Below, piece by piece: positions 34,740 to 44,281 of a stretch of 64,000 bases of DNA. Made by a program: the position numbers and the translations under genes. Below the pieces are notes generated by a model, which worked only from the letters and a program-made list of their open reading frames with translations, ran no database searches and had not been told where the DNA came from. How positions within the stretch are numbered: position 1 is the first letter of the stretch; the number at the start of each line of letters is the position of its first letter. Source of the DNA: UBA9300 sp964577305 (lineage in GTDB: Bacteria; Bacteroidota; Bacteroidia; Bacteroidales; VadinHA17); assembly GCA_964577305.1 (NCBI GenBank), contig CAZNYS010000012.1, forward strand, positions 1 to 64,000, in the 5' to 3' direction.

Positions 34740-34874
34740 ATAATCAAACTATTTGTTACAAAATTTGGTAATAATGGGCAGGTATCGTATTTTATTAAAA
34801 ATTTCAAATAGGAGCTTGCTTATTTCTTCTTCTATAGTACAAAAATGATATTCTGTATTTAAATACCCAAAATA
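34740..34874. promoter_or_regulatory. Divergent promoter region of the trehalose genes
   Basis: This 135-bp AT-rich spacer separates the degradation operon (minus) from the synthesis gene (plus) and must hold both promoters. I found no exact TAnnTTTG box and no clear operator. Confidence 0.4.
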
Positions 34875-37088
34875 ATGAATAAATTATTTATAGCAACCCT
34901 TCAAATACCAGTTGATGTAGTATTTAGTGATGATGGTATCAAAGTAGTTCATAACGAGGGAATCTCTTTACCGGGGCTGCAGGATTTTTACAGGAAGTTC
35001 GAAACCACATGGGTCGGGCATACCGGCATCGAAGACCATGAATGTACCGATAGTGAAAAGAAACAGCTTGATAAGGAATTAAAGAAATGTCATTGTATGC
35101 CTGTGCATTCAGACAGCGAAGATTACAAATTATTCCTGCACGAATTTTCAAGAAACACCCTGTGGCCCCTGTTTCATTATTTTCTACAGGATACATCATA
35201 TAATGATAAAGCATGGGAAGCATATAAAAAGGTTAATCAGCTCTATGCAGAAAAATTATCATCGATTATGAATGATGGTGATATACTGTGGATACATGAT
35301 TTCCACCTCCTGCTTCTGCCTAACATGGTAAGAGAGTTCAAACCTGGTATTTCAATTGGTCTTTTCATTCATATCCCTTTCCCTTCTTATGAAGTGTTCA
35401 GATTATTACCATGGCGGACAGAGATCCTGGAAGGCATGCTCGGTGCTGATCTCATTGGTTTTCATACTTTTGGTTATGTGAGACACTTCCTCAGCAGTGT
35501 AAGAAGGTTACTGGGTTATGATACGGTTTTTAACAGGATATCAATTGAAGAAAGAACCTTGATGGTTGATGCCTTTCCCAGGGGAATCCACTATGAGAAG
35601 TTCGCAAATGAGATAAAACTACTGAAGGAGAATGGATACATATCCGATAATGATATACGAAAGCAGATTGAATACCACCTCGAAAAATCCAATGATAAAA
35701 AAATCATTCTTTCCATTGATCCGCTTGATTACACCAAAGGGATACCTCAAAGGATAATGGCCTTTGAGCTTTTTCTCGAGGAACATCCTGAATACATTGA
35801 AAAAGTAAGTCTGCTGCTTATTGCATTGCCTACAGGTGAACCCGGCTCAGCCTATGATACCCTCAAAAGAAATGTTGATGAGATGGTAGGAAGAATAAAC
35901 GGTAGTTACAGCACTATAACCTGGACTCCAATAATATATCTCAACCAGTATTTCTCCATTGAAGAATTAATAGGACTGTATGCTTTCTCCAACATAGCCC
36001 TTATTCTTCCTTTGCGCGATGGTATGAATATGGCGGCCAAAGAATATGTAGCTTCACGGATTGATGGTACAGGTGTCCTCATACTCAGTGAACTTGCCGG
36101 CGCAGCGAAAGAACTGCACGAAAGTTTAGTTGTGAACCCCAATAACCTTGGTGATGTTGTAAAAGCCATCAAACAGGCTCTTGAGATGCCTGAGGAAGAA
36201 CAGATCAGGCGGAATAAAGTGATGAATGACAGGCTGAAGCGCTATACCCTTGACAGGTGGGCTAATGATTTCTTCTCAAAACTGGAGGGAGTTAAAAAAC
36301 TACAGGAATCAACCCTTACCAGGAAGGTAAGTGATAACAAAAGAAATGAAATCATTTCAGCTTACAAAAAGGCAAAAAAGAGAATTCTTTTCCTTGACTA
36401 CGATGGTACACTGTCCTGGTTTAAGAAAAATCCCGAAGATGCCAGCCCTGATGAAGAATTATACAGTCTCCTGGAAGATCTTACAGGTGACAAAAACAAC
36501 ACTGTCACAATAGTCAGTGGCCGCGATAAGGAAACCCTCGGAAGGTGGTTCCCTGAGAAATGGAGGCTGCATTTTATTGCTGAACATGGTGTCTGGCTCA
36601 GGGAGCCCGGCGGTAAGTGGCATATGATGGAACAGATCGATAATGAATGGAAAAATTCTGTTTTACCCCTGCTTGAATTTTTCGTAGACCAGACCCCACA
36701 GACATTTATAGAGCATAAAAACTTCTCCCTCGTCTGGCATTACCGCAAAGCTGATCCCGACCTGGGTGTACAAAGAGCCTGGGAATTAAAAGATGAATTG
36801 CGCTACCTGACAGCCAACCTTAACCTTGAAATAATGGACGGAGATAAAGTACTTGAAATTAAATACTCAGGAATAAATAAGGGAAGGGCTGCTCTTCAGA
36901 AGATGGGGAAGGAGAATTATGATTTTATCTTTGCTGTTGGCGATGACTGGACAGATGAATATACTTTTGATGCTATGCCCCGGGAAGCATATACAATCAA
37001 GGTGGGCACAAAAACCACCAAAGCCAATTATTTTGTAAAGGCTGTAGATGATGTAAGAGCAATGCTGAAGCAGTTTGCCGAAGATTAA
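34875..37088 (+). CDS. otsAB: Bifunctional trehalose-6-phosphate synthase/phosphatase (OtsA-OtsB fusion)
   Basis: The 737-residue protein has an N-terminal GT20 domain (about 1-475; ILWIHDFHLLLLPNMVRE, HIPFPSYEVFRLLPWR, PLRDGMNMAAKEYVAS) that makes trehalose 6-phosphate from UDP-glucose and glucose 6-phosphate. A C-terminal HAD phosphatase follows (about 500-737; FLDYDGTLSWF near 507-517, VGDDWTDEYTF near 693) and releases trehalose. The two-domain fusion is common in Bacteroidota and eukaryotes. Trehalose serves as osmoprotectant and stress sugar. Catalytic Asp residues are present in the phosphatase, so both halves look active. Confidence 0.95.
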   Translation: MNKLFIATLQIPVDVVFSDDGIKVVHNEGISLPGLQDFYRKFETTWVGHTGIEDHECTDSEKKQLDKELKKCHCMPVHSDSEDYKLFLHEFSRNTLWPLFHYFLQDTSYNDKAWEAYKKVNQLYAEKLSSIMNDGDILWIHDFHLLLLPNMVREFKPGISIGLFIHIPFPSYEVFRLLPWRTEILEGMLGADLIGFHTFGYVRHFLSSVRRLLGYDTVFNRISIEERTLMVDAFPRGIHYEKFANEIKLLKENGYISDNDIRKQIEYHLEKSNDKKIILSIDPLDYTKGIPQRIMAFELFLEEHPEYIEKVSLLLIALPTGEPGSAYDTLKRNVDEMVGRINGSYSTITWTPIIYLNQYFSIEELIGLYAFSNIALILPLRDGMNMAAKEYVASRIDGTGVLILSELAGAAKELHESLVVNPNNLGDVVKAIKQALEMPEEEQIRRNKVMNDRLKRYTLDRWANDFFSKLEGVKKLQESTLTRKVSDNKRNEIISAYKKAKKRILFLDYDGTLSWFKKNPEDASPDEELYSLLEDLTGDKNNTVTIVSGRDKETLGRWFPEKWRLHFIAEHGVWLREPGGKWHMMEQIDNEWKNSVLPLLEFFVDQTPQTFIEHKNFSLVWHYRKADPDLGVQRAWELKDELRYLTANLNLEIMDGDKVLEIKYSGINKGRAALQKMGKENYDFIFAVGDDWTDEYTFDAMPREAYTIKVGTKTTKANYFVKAVDDVRAMLKQFAED

Positions 37089-37186
37089 AAACTATATTCT
37101 ATCATAACTATTGAACCGGAGCAAAAACATTACTGATTTGTTATTCTGTTTAATATCTTTACTGCAATTTTCTCAAGAAGATAATA

Positions 37187-38488
37187 ATGAATAAGAATAT
37201 CCGGATCAGACTTGTATCTCACCAAAACCTTCTGCCATTTATACTTATCACTTCCCTGTTCTTTATGTGGGGGCTGGCCAACAATATGACTGATACATTA
37301 CTGGCAGCCTTTAAAAGGATTATGAGTATGTCAGATACGAGAACATCGCTGATCCAGATATCATGTTATGGCCTGGGTTATTTTATTTTTGCCCTTCCGG
37401 CAGCAATTTATATAAAAAGGTTCTCATATAAATCAGGTGTATTGCTTGGCCTGGGACTGTATCTTATCGGTTGTTTACTCTTCTTCCCTGCCAAATTCAC
37501 CGGTAATTATTTCCATTTCCTGGGCGCACTCTGGATATTATTCGGAGGCCTGTCGGTGCTTGAAACTGCAGCCAACCCTTATATTATAGCCATGGGTAAT
37601 GAAGAATCCGGTACCAGGAGGCTAAATCTTGCACAATCCTTTAATCCTCTCGGATCAATCTCAGGTGTTGTTATCAGCCAGGTCTTTATATTGTCTGAAT
37701 TAAATACTGCTGGTGAAACAGAACGCCTCGCCATGAACCCCGATGATCTTAACCTTATAAAGGCTGGTGAGCTAAATGCCGTTACTACCACCTATGTGTC
37801 AATTGGTTTACTTCTGCTCGTATTGTGGCTTCTGATTTTTATTACCAGGATGCCAAAGGCCTCTGACCAGGGCTCAAAAGTCAACCTTAAAGCAACACTC
37901 AAACGACTCCTGAGCAACCGTAATTACGTTCTGGGAGTAATAGCACAATTCTTCTATGTTGGTGCACAAATCGGAGTATGGTCATTTACCATCAGGTATA
38001 CAATGTCGGCATTAAACCTTGAAAATATCCAACTTGCAGCCGGAAAAACCCCTGAACAGGTTGCTGCAGGTTATTATATAGCCGCACTAATCCTTTTCGC
38101 TTCATCCAGATTCATATTTACTTTCTTAATGAAATTCATCAAGCCGATCAAATTACTGATCTTCGCGTCAATCATGACAATAATTAGTACTGTTATTGTC
38201 ATTTTCGGAAATGGAATGGTGGGGGTTATTGCTCTTGTCATAATATCAATGTTTATGTCACTCATGTTTCCCACTATCTTCGGACTGGGTGTCAGGGGAC
38301 TGGGGGAAGACACAAAAATTGGAGGTTCGGGGCATATAATGGCAATAGTAGGTGGTGCTGTCATTACAGCATTGCAAGGAAAGGTATCTGATCTTACCGG
38401 CAGTATTCACCTTGCATATTTTGTTCCTCTTGCTTGTTTTGTTTACATTGCATTCTATGCTCTGTCAAACAGTTTAAAAACAAGATAA
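37187..38488 (+). CDS. MFS sugar permease (FucP-like, FHS family)
   Basis: The 433-residue protein has about twelve membrane helices and opens with SLFFMWGLANNMTDTLLAAFKRIM, typical of the fucose/glucose/galactose:H+ symporter family of Bacteroidota. ETAANPYIIAMG near residue 125 and FLGLG-type loops support this. The substrate is unknown; a sugar freed by the sulfatase encoded 1 bp downstream, or trehalose-related sugar, are options. Confidence 0.9.
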   Translation: MNKNIRIRLVSHQNLLPFILITSLFFMWGLANNMTDTLLAAFKRIMSMSDTRTSLIQISCYGLGYFIFALPAAIYIKRFSYKSGVLLGLGLYLIGCLLFFPAKFTGNYFHFLGALWILFGGLSVLETAANPYIIAMGNEESGTRRLNLAQSFNPLGSISGVVISQVFILSELNTAGETERLAMNPDDLNLIKAGELNAVTTTYVSIGLLLLVLWLLIFITRMPKASDQGSKVNLKATLKRLLSNRNYVLGVIAQFFYVGAQIGVWSFTIRYTMSALNLENIQLAAGKTPEQVAAGYYIAALILFASSRFIFTFLMKFIKPIKLLIFASIMTIISTVIVIFGNGMVGVIALVIISMFMSLMFPTIFGLGVRGLGEDTKIGGSGHIMAIVGGAVITALQGKVSDLTGSIHLAYFVPLACFVYIAFYALSNSLKTR

Positions 38489-38489
38489 A

Positions 38490-40013
38490 ATGATCCCCGT
38501 AATGCGGAATTTTATTATTCCACTCTTTGTTGCTTTACTTTCATGGTCATGCAGTACTGAAAAACAGGTTACGAAAGATCCAAACCTGATTTATATCCTG
38601 GCCGATGACCTGGGTTATGGCGATGTTTCCTCCTTCAACCCGGACTCGAAAATAATAACCCCAAATATTGACATGATAGCCTCTGTAGGAATGATTTTTT
38701 CCGATGCTCATTCCGGATCTGCTGTATGTACACCTACAAGGTATGGTATTTTAACAGGCAGGTACTCATGGAGGACAGCTCTGAAACAGGGTGTAACATG
38801 GAGCTGGGACAAACCGCTTATTGACAGCAGCAGGCTTACAGTGGCCTCAATGCTTAAGCAAAAAGGTTATTCAACTGCATGTATAGGTAAATGGCACCTT
38901 GGCCTGGGATGGGTGATGGATGAGGAAAAAGGAATAGCTGATTTCAAACAGGCACTTACCGCAGGTCCTAACGATCATGGCTTTGATTATTCCTATATCA
39001 TCCCCGCCTCACTCGATATTCCTCCCTATGTATACATTGAAAACCATGAGATAACAGCCCGGCCCGACCGTATGACATCTGACACTTCCAAATTCGGATG
39101 GTGGAGAAAAGGACATACCGGCGCAGATTTCAAACATGAAGAGGTACTTCCGCACTTAACTGATAAAGCTGTTGAATGGATAAACATGCAGGCAAAAAAT
39201 CAGAATCCGTTTTTTCTGTATCTTGCTCTTCCGGCACCACATACTCCAATACTGCCTACCGCTGAATTCCAGGGCATAAGTAATACCAATCCATATGGCG
39301 ACTTCGTAGTGATGGCTGACCATATGGTTGGCCTCTTAATGGACGTTCTTGAGAAAAATAATCTTGTTGATAACACAATTGTCATTTTTACATCAGACAA
39401 TGGCTGTTCACCTGAGGCCGACCTGGAACAACTGGCCTCACTCGGTCATTCCCCTGGATTTGTATACAGGGGTCATAAGGCTGATATTTTTGAGGGTGGT
39501 CACCGTATACCATTCATACTTAAATGGCCTGATATGATAAGTCCAGGGAGAACAAGTGTAAAAACAATATCCCTGAATGACCTTATGGCAACCATGGCCG
39601 ATATTACAGGTTATGAATTACCTGGTAATGCAGCCGAAGATTCCTATAGCATGCTGCCGATATTGATGGGGCAACAATCGGATTATAAGCGAGAATCTGT
39701 TATTCACCACTCTAATAATGGCTATTTTGCTGTCAGGAAAGGAAAGTGGAAACTGAATGTCTGTGCCGGTTCAGGAGGCTGGAGCCATCCTACTGAAATT
39801 GAAGCAGCAGAAATGGGACTCCCATGGTTACAACTATATGACCTGGATAAGGACCCCGGCGAACAAAAAAACATAGCCGAAGATCATCCTGATATAGTCA
39901 ATGAGCTGAAAGAATTATTAATTAAGTATATCAATGAAGGCAGGTCTACACCGGGACCTGCCCGGAACAATACACCGGCTGAAAACTGGCCCGAGAACAA
40001 ATTAAAATATTAG
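38490..40013 (+). CDS. Type I sulfatase lipoprotein
   Basis: The 507-residue protein has a lipoprotein signal ending in LLSWSC (C21), the metal-binding D39-D40 in YILADDLGYGD, and the formylglycine motif CTPTR (C80-R84) followed by GILTGRYSWR. The Cys form needs a sulfatase-maturating enzyme, which is not in this window. It resembles arylsulfatase A/N-acetylgalactosamine-6-sulfatase types and probably removes sulfate from glycans at the cell surface or periplasm. It begins 1 bp after the permease stop, so uptake and desulfation are likely linked. A second ATG at 38502 is also possible. Confidence 0.93.
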   Translation: MIPVMRNFIIPLFVALLSWSCSTEKQVTKDPNLIYILADDLGYGDVSSFNPDSKIITPNIDMIASVGMIFSDAHSGSAVCTPTRYGILTGRYSWRTALKQGVTWSWDKPLIDSSRLTVASMLKQKGYSTACIGKWHLGLGWVMDEEKGIADFKQALTAGPNDHGFDYSYIIPASLDIPPYVYIENHEITARPDRMTSDTSKFGWWRKGHTGADFKHEEVLPHLTDKAVEWINMQAKNQNPFFLYLALPAPHTPILPTAEFQGISNTNPYGDFVVMADHMVGLLMDVLEKNNLVDNTIVIFTSDNGCSPEADLEQLASLGHSPGFVYRGHKADIFEGGHRIPFILKWPDMISPGRTSVKTISLNDLMATMADITGYELPGNAAEDSYSMLPILMGQQSDYKRESVIHHSNNGYFAVRKGKWKLNVCAGSGGWSHPTEIEAAEMGLPWLQLYDLDKDPGEQKNIAEDHPDIVNELKELLIKYINEGRSTPGPARNNTPAENWPENKLKY

Positions 40014-40014
40014 A

Positions 40015-40629
40015 TTACTTTTTATAATAAACAGTGAGGGTAGCCTGCTGCCTGACCAGGTCAATCTTACCGATATCAACCTTAATTATCTTTAAGCCAG
40101 TAAGTTCTTTAAGAACAGTTTTAAGATGCTCTTCTCCTTTGTATACATCTTCGAGATTATGATAAGTAATCTCCTTTATCATATGCTTGTTCGTACTCAG
40201 GAATATTTCCAGTATCCAGACAGGTAGAAGAATAAATGTATTATAAAGGATAATGCCGTTGATAGGATCAGCGAACTGTACGAGTGAGTTGATCATTGAA
40301 ACCGCTATTACCAGGAAAAGATATGTCATTTCCCTGACCGGTATGGCCTGGGTCCGGAAACGCAGAATCCCGAACAGGGCAAATAAACCGAGGAATAAAC
40401 CAATTCCTAAATCAACCATCTCCAGAACCGTACATATCATGAAAACGGCCACACCCATAAGGAAAAATGCAAAAAGGTATTCCGGAATACCCTCTTTCCT
40501 GTATTCATAGTAAAGAAACCTGACAAGTATAACGAGTGTGACAATGTTCAGACTAAACCTGATAAGAAATATTTTTGTTTCCTCCAGGTCAATTGAACCG
40601 CTAAAAGGTAATAATATTAAATCTAACAT
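40015..40629 (-). CDS. DUF4956 membrane protein
   Basis: The 204-residue protein has four to five membrane helices in the first 140 residues, the conserved FALFGILRFRTQAIPVREMTYLF segment (about 83-105, in pieces) and a small cytosolic C-terminal domain. This matches DUF4956. In many bacteria DUF4956 genes sit with a VTC-type polyphosphate polymerase gene and a CotH-family gene. Here the upstream neighbours are two CotH-like genes (12-bp gap) but no VTC gene is nearby. Function is unknown. Confidence 0.88.
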   Translation of the reverse strand: MLDLILLPFSGSIDLEETKIFLIRFSLNIVTLVILVRFLYYEYRKEGIPEYLFAFFLMGVAVFMICTVLEMVDLGIGLFLGLFALFGILRFRTQAIPVREMTYLFLVIAVSMINSLVQFADPINGIILYNTFILLPVWILEIFLSTNKHMIKEITYHNLEDVYKGEEHLKTVLKELTGLKIIKVDIGKIDLVRQQATLTVYYKK

Positions 40630-40641
40630 TCCGGTTGTTTA

Positions 40642-41691
40642 TTACTTATTACAGGGCTCCATTAAAATATTCATAATCTCATCTTTACTGTAAAGTTTAT
40701 AAAAACTTTTAACAAACCTTACAAGATCATTTCTTTCCTGGCCCTTAAGATACTTAAAATCTTTAAGTGTGTCAATAATATTATCTTCCAACTCCAGGTA
40801 ATAATCAAGTACATCCCTGTATTCTTCCTCGCTGCGACAGGGTCCGTAAAATGCTCTATCCCTGATATCTTCAAGGCCTAAATCTTCCCTGGCAAATGCA
40901 TAATGTGTATCTACCCAACCAGTATAGTCAAAATCATAGGGTACAGCTATTAAATCCTTCAGAGAATCTGCATCACCGAATATCTTCAGATTATGCATAG
41001 TGGAAATATACCAGTCAGAGTTGGCAATAAGATACTGAAATACAGACAATCTTAATAATAGTTCATTATCAATAGCATCCGCTGTTATTTCAATATCTTC
41101 TATCTCGTTCTCCCCGAGCCTGTCTTCAAGTGTATTAACCGGCTCAATAATAAATCCCCTTTTATTTGCATACAGGGTATCATAGTTAATATCGTAATAA
41201 CTGACATTCAACAGCCTTACCCTGAAACTGTAATCAGTGATAATATTATAGATACTGTAAACCAGGTATTCCCTTAAAAGGTATGTTTCATATATCTCCT
41301 CATCCTGGCAATGACTTACCAGCTTAACTTTCTCCAGATCATCCAGGTCTGAATAGCCTGTTTTAATATCTTTAAAGTTCAGCATTATTGGAGGGAATTC
41401 ACAGGTGCGGCGACGGAAATTACCCCTGGCACTAACTTTGATATCCTCGTATATCGAATCTTTTTCACCAATATATATTGTTATCTTAGCATTAAGATAT
41501 TCGTCTTCGGGTTTTTCTTTCATAAATGTACCAATATCAAAGCTGAGGGATATATTCAACATGTCTTCCTCTTCAAATAGTCCAATCGATATAGCTTTAT
41601 CGTCCTGGGCAATTATTTGCCGTGGCAATGTAAAAAGAACCGATACTATTATCAGTGTGGCTCTGAATTTTAATATATAATTGTTATTCAT
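40642..41691 (-). CDS. Exported CotH-like protein, paralogue B
   Basis: The 349-residue protein has a signal peptide (1-29, ending RQIIAQ). It is similar throughout to the gene just upstream. Shared motifs: SARGNFRRRTCEFPPIMLNF (87-106), ITDYSFRVRL (151-160), NSDW (224-227), HN (233-234) and PYDFDY (251-256), ending with YGPCR. The order of an early Arg-rich RGxxRR stretch, an N-D-W/H-N element and a late PxDFD element recalls the atypical kinase fold of CotH. I therefore call it CotH-like with moderate confidence; no database comparison was possible. Placement beside DUF4956 supports the idea. It is 2 bp after its paralogue. Confidence 0.55.
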   Translation of the reverse strand: MNNNYILKFRATLIIVSVLFTLPRQIIAQDDKAISIGLFEEEDMLNISLSFDIGTFMKEKPEDEYLNAKITIYIGEKDSIYEDIKVSARGNFRRRTCEFPPIMLNFKDIKTGYSDLDDLEKVKLVSHCQDEEIYETYLLREYLVYSIYNIITDYSFRVRLLNVSYYDINYDTLYANKRGFIIEPVNTLEDRLGENEIEDIEITADAIDNELLLRLSVFQYLIANSDWYISTMHNLKIFGDADSLKDLIAVPYDFDYTGWVDTHYAFAREDLGLEDIRDRAFYGPCRSEEEYRDVLDYYLELEDNIIDTLKDFKYLKGQERNDLVRFVKSFYKLYSKDEIMNILMEPCNK

Positions 41692-41693
41692 AA

Positions 41694-42764
41694 TTAGCGT
41701 TCATCACATGTCATTCTCAGTAAGTATATTATCCTGTCACGTTCATATGAATCGAAGAACTCTTCAATATATCTGGGAATAAATTTTTTTGACCTCTGAT
41801 CCAGTTGTTCACATTTGTCTATTATCTCAAAAAAGTCATCCTTATTATTCATAAACTCCCCCAGTATTCTCATATATGCAGTATCAGGCCTGCAGGCTCC
41901 CAGGTAGTATCTCTGCTTTACATCCTCTATATTCGTAATTTCAGCAGGTACTGCATATGAAGTGTTTACAAAACCTGAATAATCAAAATCATAAGGTATA
42001 GGTACAGCTTTTACCTGATTTCTCCCTTTGACTATTTTAATATTGTGATAACTAATAACCTGCCAGTCAGTATTACCAATCATAAACTGGAAAATTGCCA
42101 TCCTGTCGAGCATATCAGGTACCAGGTTGTTATACGTTAAATGAATATTTTCGATCTCAAAAACATTTAAGCGCTGTTCGAGCAAATCAATTGGTTCTAT
42201 TAAAAACCCATACTTGCTGTAGAACCTTCCTCTTGATCCGGTATCAATATATTTTATCCTTAGCAAACGTACCCTGAAACTGTAATCAGTAACGATATTA
42301 TACATTTTATATATCAGGTATTCCTTGAGAAGATATTCGTCATACACTCCAGGAGAATTACAATGCGTCACCATTTTAACATTAGTTATACTATCAATGT
42401 CACCATAAATTGTCTTCGTATCCTTAAAATTGAGCCTTATGGGTGGGAAAGCACATATTATGCGTCTCCTTTCACCTCTTGACTTCAGCCTGATGTCATA
42501 GCTTACTGAATCGTCAACAGCATTATAGAATGTAATTACACCGTCCAGATACTCATCGGATTTTTTACGCATATATTCCGTTATATCGAACTTAATACTT
42601 ATGTCCAGCACCTCATCGCTATCGAACAAACCTGATCCTTCTTCCTTAGTAAGAGTGAGCGTATCCGGTAATAACTTTTCCTGGGCCCGGGCTGTCATGG
42701 GGAAAAATGAAAGCCATGACAACATGAGTAACGTAACTGTTGTGTATGCTAAATGCTGTTTCAT
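41694..42764 (-). CDS. Exported CotH-like protein, paralogue A
   Basis: The 356-residue protein has a signal peptide (about 1-27, ending MTARAQ) and the same motif series as its neighbour: KSRGERRRIICAFPPIRLNF (94-113), VTDYSFRVRLL (158-168), NTDW (231-234), HN (240-241), PYDFDY (257-262). A conserved Cys in VTHC/VSHC and one near the end (LGACR/YGPCR) may form a disulfide outside the cytoplasm. It overlaps the rhomboid stop by 4 bp. If kinase-like, its substrate would be an exported protein; that is inference. Confidence 0.55.
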   Translation of the reverse strand: MKQHLAYTTVTLLMLSWLSFFPMTARAQEKLLPDTLTLTKEEGSGLFDSDEVLDISIKFDITEYMRKKSDEYLDGVITFYNAVDDSVSYDIRLKSRGERRRIICAFPPIRLNFKDTKTIYGDIDSITNVKMVTHCNSPGVYDEYLLKEYLIYKMYNIVTDYSFRVRLLRIKYIDTGSRGRFYSKYGFLIEPIDLLEQRLNVFEIENIHLTYNNLVPDMLDRMAIFQFMIGNTDWQVISYHNIKIVKGRNQVKAVPIPYDFDYSGFVNTSYAVPAEITNIEDVKQRYYLGACRPDTAYMRILGEFMNNKDDFFEIIDKCEQLDQRSKKFIPRYIEEFFDSYERDRIIYLLRMTCDER

Positions 42765-43456
42765 GATTCCTGATTTTTTATATTTATTATTTCATTATAA
42801 TCACCATTATCCTCATCTTCATCTTCATGCTCATCCCCGTAATACCAATCGGGCAGCCTGCGCTGTGGGCCCTGTTTCCTGTATAAAACTGCGATTATTA
42901 AACCCGCCCCGGCACCAAGCATATGGGATTCCCAGCTGACATGAATATCTATTAAAGGAAACATTCCCCATACCATCGATCCATACAAAAATACAATAAG
43001 TAAAGAAAGAGCCATCAGGCGATAATATCTCCTTATTATCCCACTGAAGAAAAGGAAAGAAGCAAGAGAATACACCAGCCCGCTGGCACCAATATGCCAT
43101 GACTCCCTCCCTGCTATCCATACTAACAAACCCGTCAGTAACCATGACCAGCCTGATATCTTGAAAGCTATATCCGAATAAAAATAAAATACAGCTGTCC
43201 CTAAAACAAATAAAGGAATAGTATTGTTGAAGAGATGTCCATAATCATTATGAATAAAGGGAGATGTTATTATACCAGGCAGTCCTCTTGCTTCCAGGGG
43301 ATAAATACCAAGGTAATAAAAACTTACATCGAGCTGTGACTCCAGGAACATAATCAGCCACAGCAGGATAATGAAAACCAGTGGTATAAGCATGCTTAAC
43401 AGAAGTTTCTTTCTGAATAAACTGCCAGGCATGGTATCATCTAAATTGTCACTCAT
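42761..43456 (-). CDS. Rhomboid-family intramembrane serine protease
   Basis: The 231-residue protein has six membrane helices, the HLFNN segment (74-78), the catalytic GASG motif with S125 (HIGASGLVYS) and the partner His H178 in SWESHMLGAGAG. The C-terminal tail is strongly acidic (DEHEDEDEDNGD). Rhomboids cut membrane proteins within or near the bilayer. Its stop overlaps the first CotH-like gene (ATGA), implying coupled translation and perhaps joint action on the same exported target. Confidence 0.92.
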   Translation of the reverse strand: MSDNLDDTMPGSLFRKKLLLSMLIPLVFIILLWLIMFLESQLDVSFYYLGIYPLEARGLPGIITSPFIHNDYGHLFNNTIPLFVLGTAVFYFYSDIAFKISGWSWLLTGLLVWIAGRESWHIGASGLVYSLASFLFFSGIIRRYYRLMALSLLIVFLYGSMVWGMFPLIDIHVSWESHMLGAGAGLIIAVLYRKQGPQRRLPDWYYGDEHEDEDEDNGDYNEIINIKNQES

Positions 43457-43459
43457 AAA

Positions 43460-44275
43460 TCATTGATAACAGAAGTCCACCAGGTAACCTGCGAATTTCC
43501 TGATGTTCAGAACAAACCCATCTTCGAAAATCAGGTATTGCCCTTTTATGCCAGCAAGAACTCCTTCAACAGTGCTGTCATTATCAAAATTCAGAGTCTT
43601 TATTCTGGCCGGATACTCTTCTACCGGGTAGTCAAAGGTATATACCTCATCATCTTCAATTATATATTGCTGCATTTCTTCCGGGAGTAATGAACGTATC
43701 CTTTTTTTCTCATGCCGGAGATCGATATCTGAAATCCTTAAACCTGTAAGCATATGACGCCAGTTTGTCTTATCCGAGAGGTGCTTCTTGAGTTCAACTT
43801 CAATGTTTCCGGCAGTATAACGGTTTGGTGTAACAGCAAGTTTTATTGCTTCCCATGCTCCCTGGTCAATCCATCTTACCGGGACCTGCGATTTGCGGGT
43901 TACACCAACCTTTAAACCGGGGCTCAGGGCAAGATAAACAAAATGATCCTGGAGGCAATTACGCTCAGACCATTCCATATCTCGTGATATGCCGAGATGA
44001 GCCTGGCATTTCTCGGGGCGAAGTATACAGGCATCGGTCTGGGGCAGACTTATGAAACAGGGATAACAATAACCCTGGGCAAATGATTTTTTGGTCTCCC
44101 TGCCACAGTAAATACAATTTATCTTATCCATGTATTCGAACCTGACAGAGGTCCCTGTAAGTTCATTCAGGGGTATCAGGTCAGGCCCCACGGGAAGTGA
44201 ATATTTGACTGGCAGGGATGAATTACCCTGATCATATCCAGCCTCCATTTTTCTCAGGTTTCCTCTGATATGCAT
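43460..44275 (-). CDS. DUF2797 family protein
   Basis: The 271-residue protein contains a Cys-rich segment INCIYCGRETKKSFAQGYCYPCF (about 53-75, in pieces), further Cys in CILRPEKCQAHLG and VYLALSPGLKVGVTRKSQVPVRWIDQGA near the middle, all typical of DUF2797. The last feature resembles a GIY-YIG-like fold core. Function is unknown. It lies 6 bp after the oxidoreductase gene and 3 bp before the rhomboid gene. Confidence 0.85.
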   Translation of the reverse strand: MHIRGNLRKMEAGYDQGNSSLPVKYSLPVGPDLIPLNELTGTSVRFEYMDKINCIYCGRETKKSFAQGYCYPCFISLPQTDACILRPEKCQAHLGISRDMEWSERNCLQDHFVYLALSPGLKVGVTRKSQVPVRWIDQGAWEAIKLAVTPNRYTAGNIEVELKKHLSDKTNWRHMLTGLRISDIDLRHEKKRIRSLLPEEMQQYIIEDDEVYTFDYPVEEYPARIKTLNFDNDSTVEGVLAGIKGQYLIFEDGFVLNIRKFAGYLVDFCYQ

Positions 44276-44281
44276 GATATT

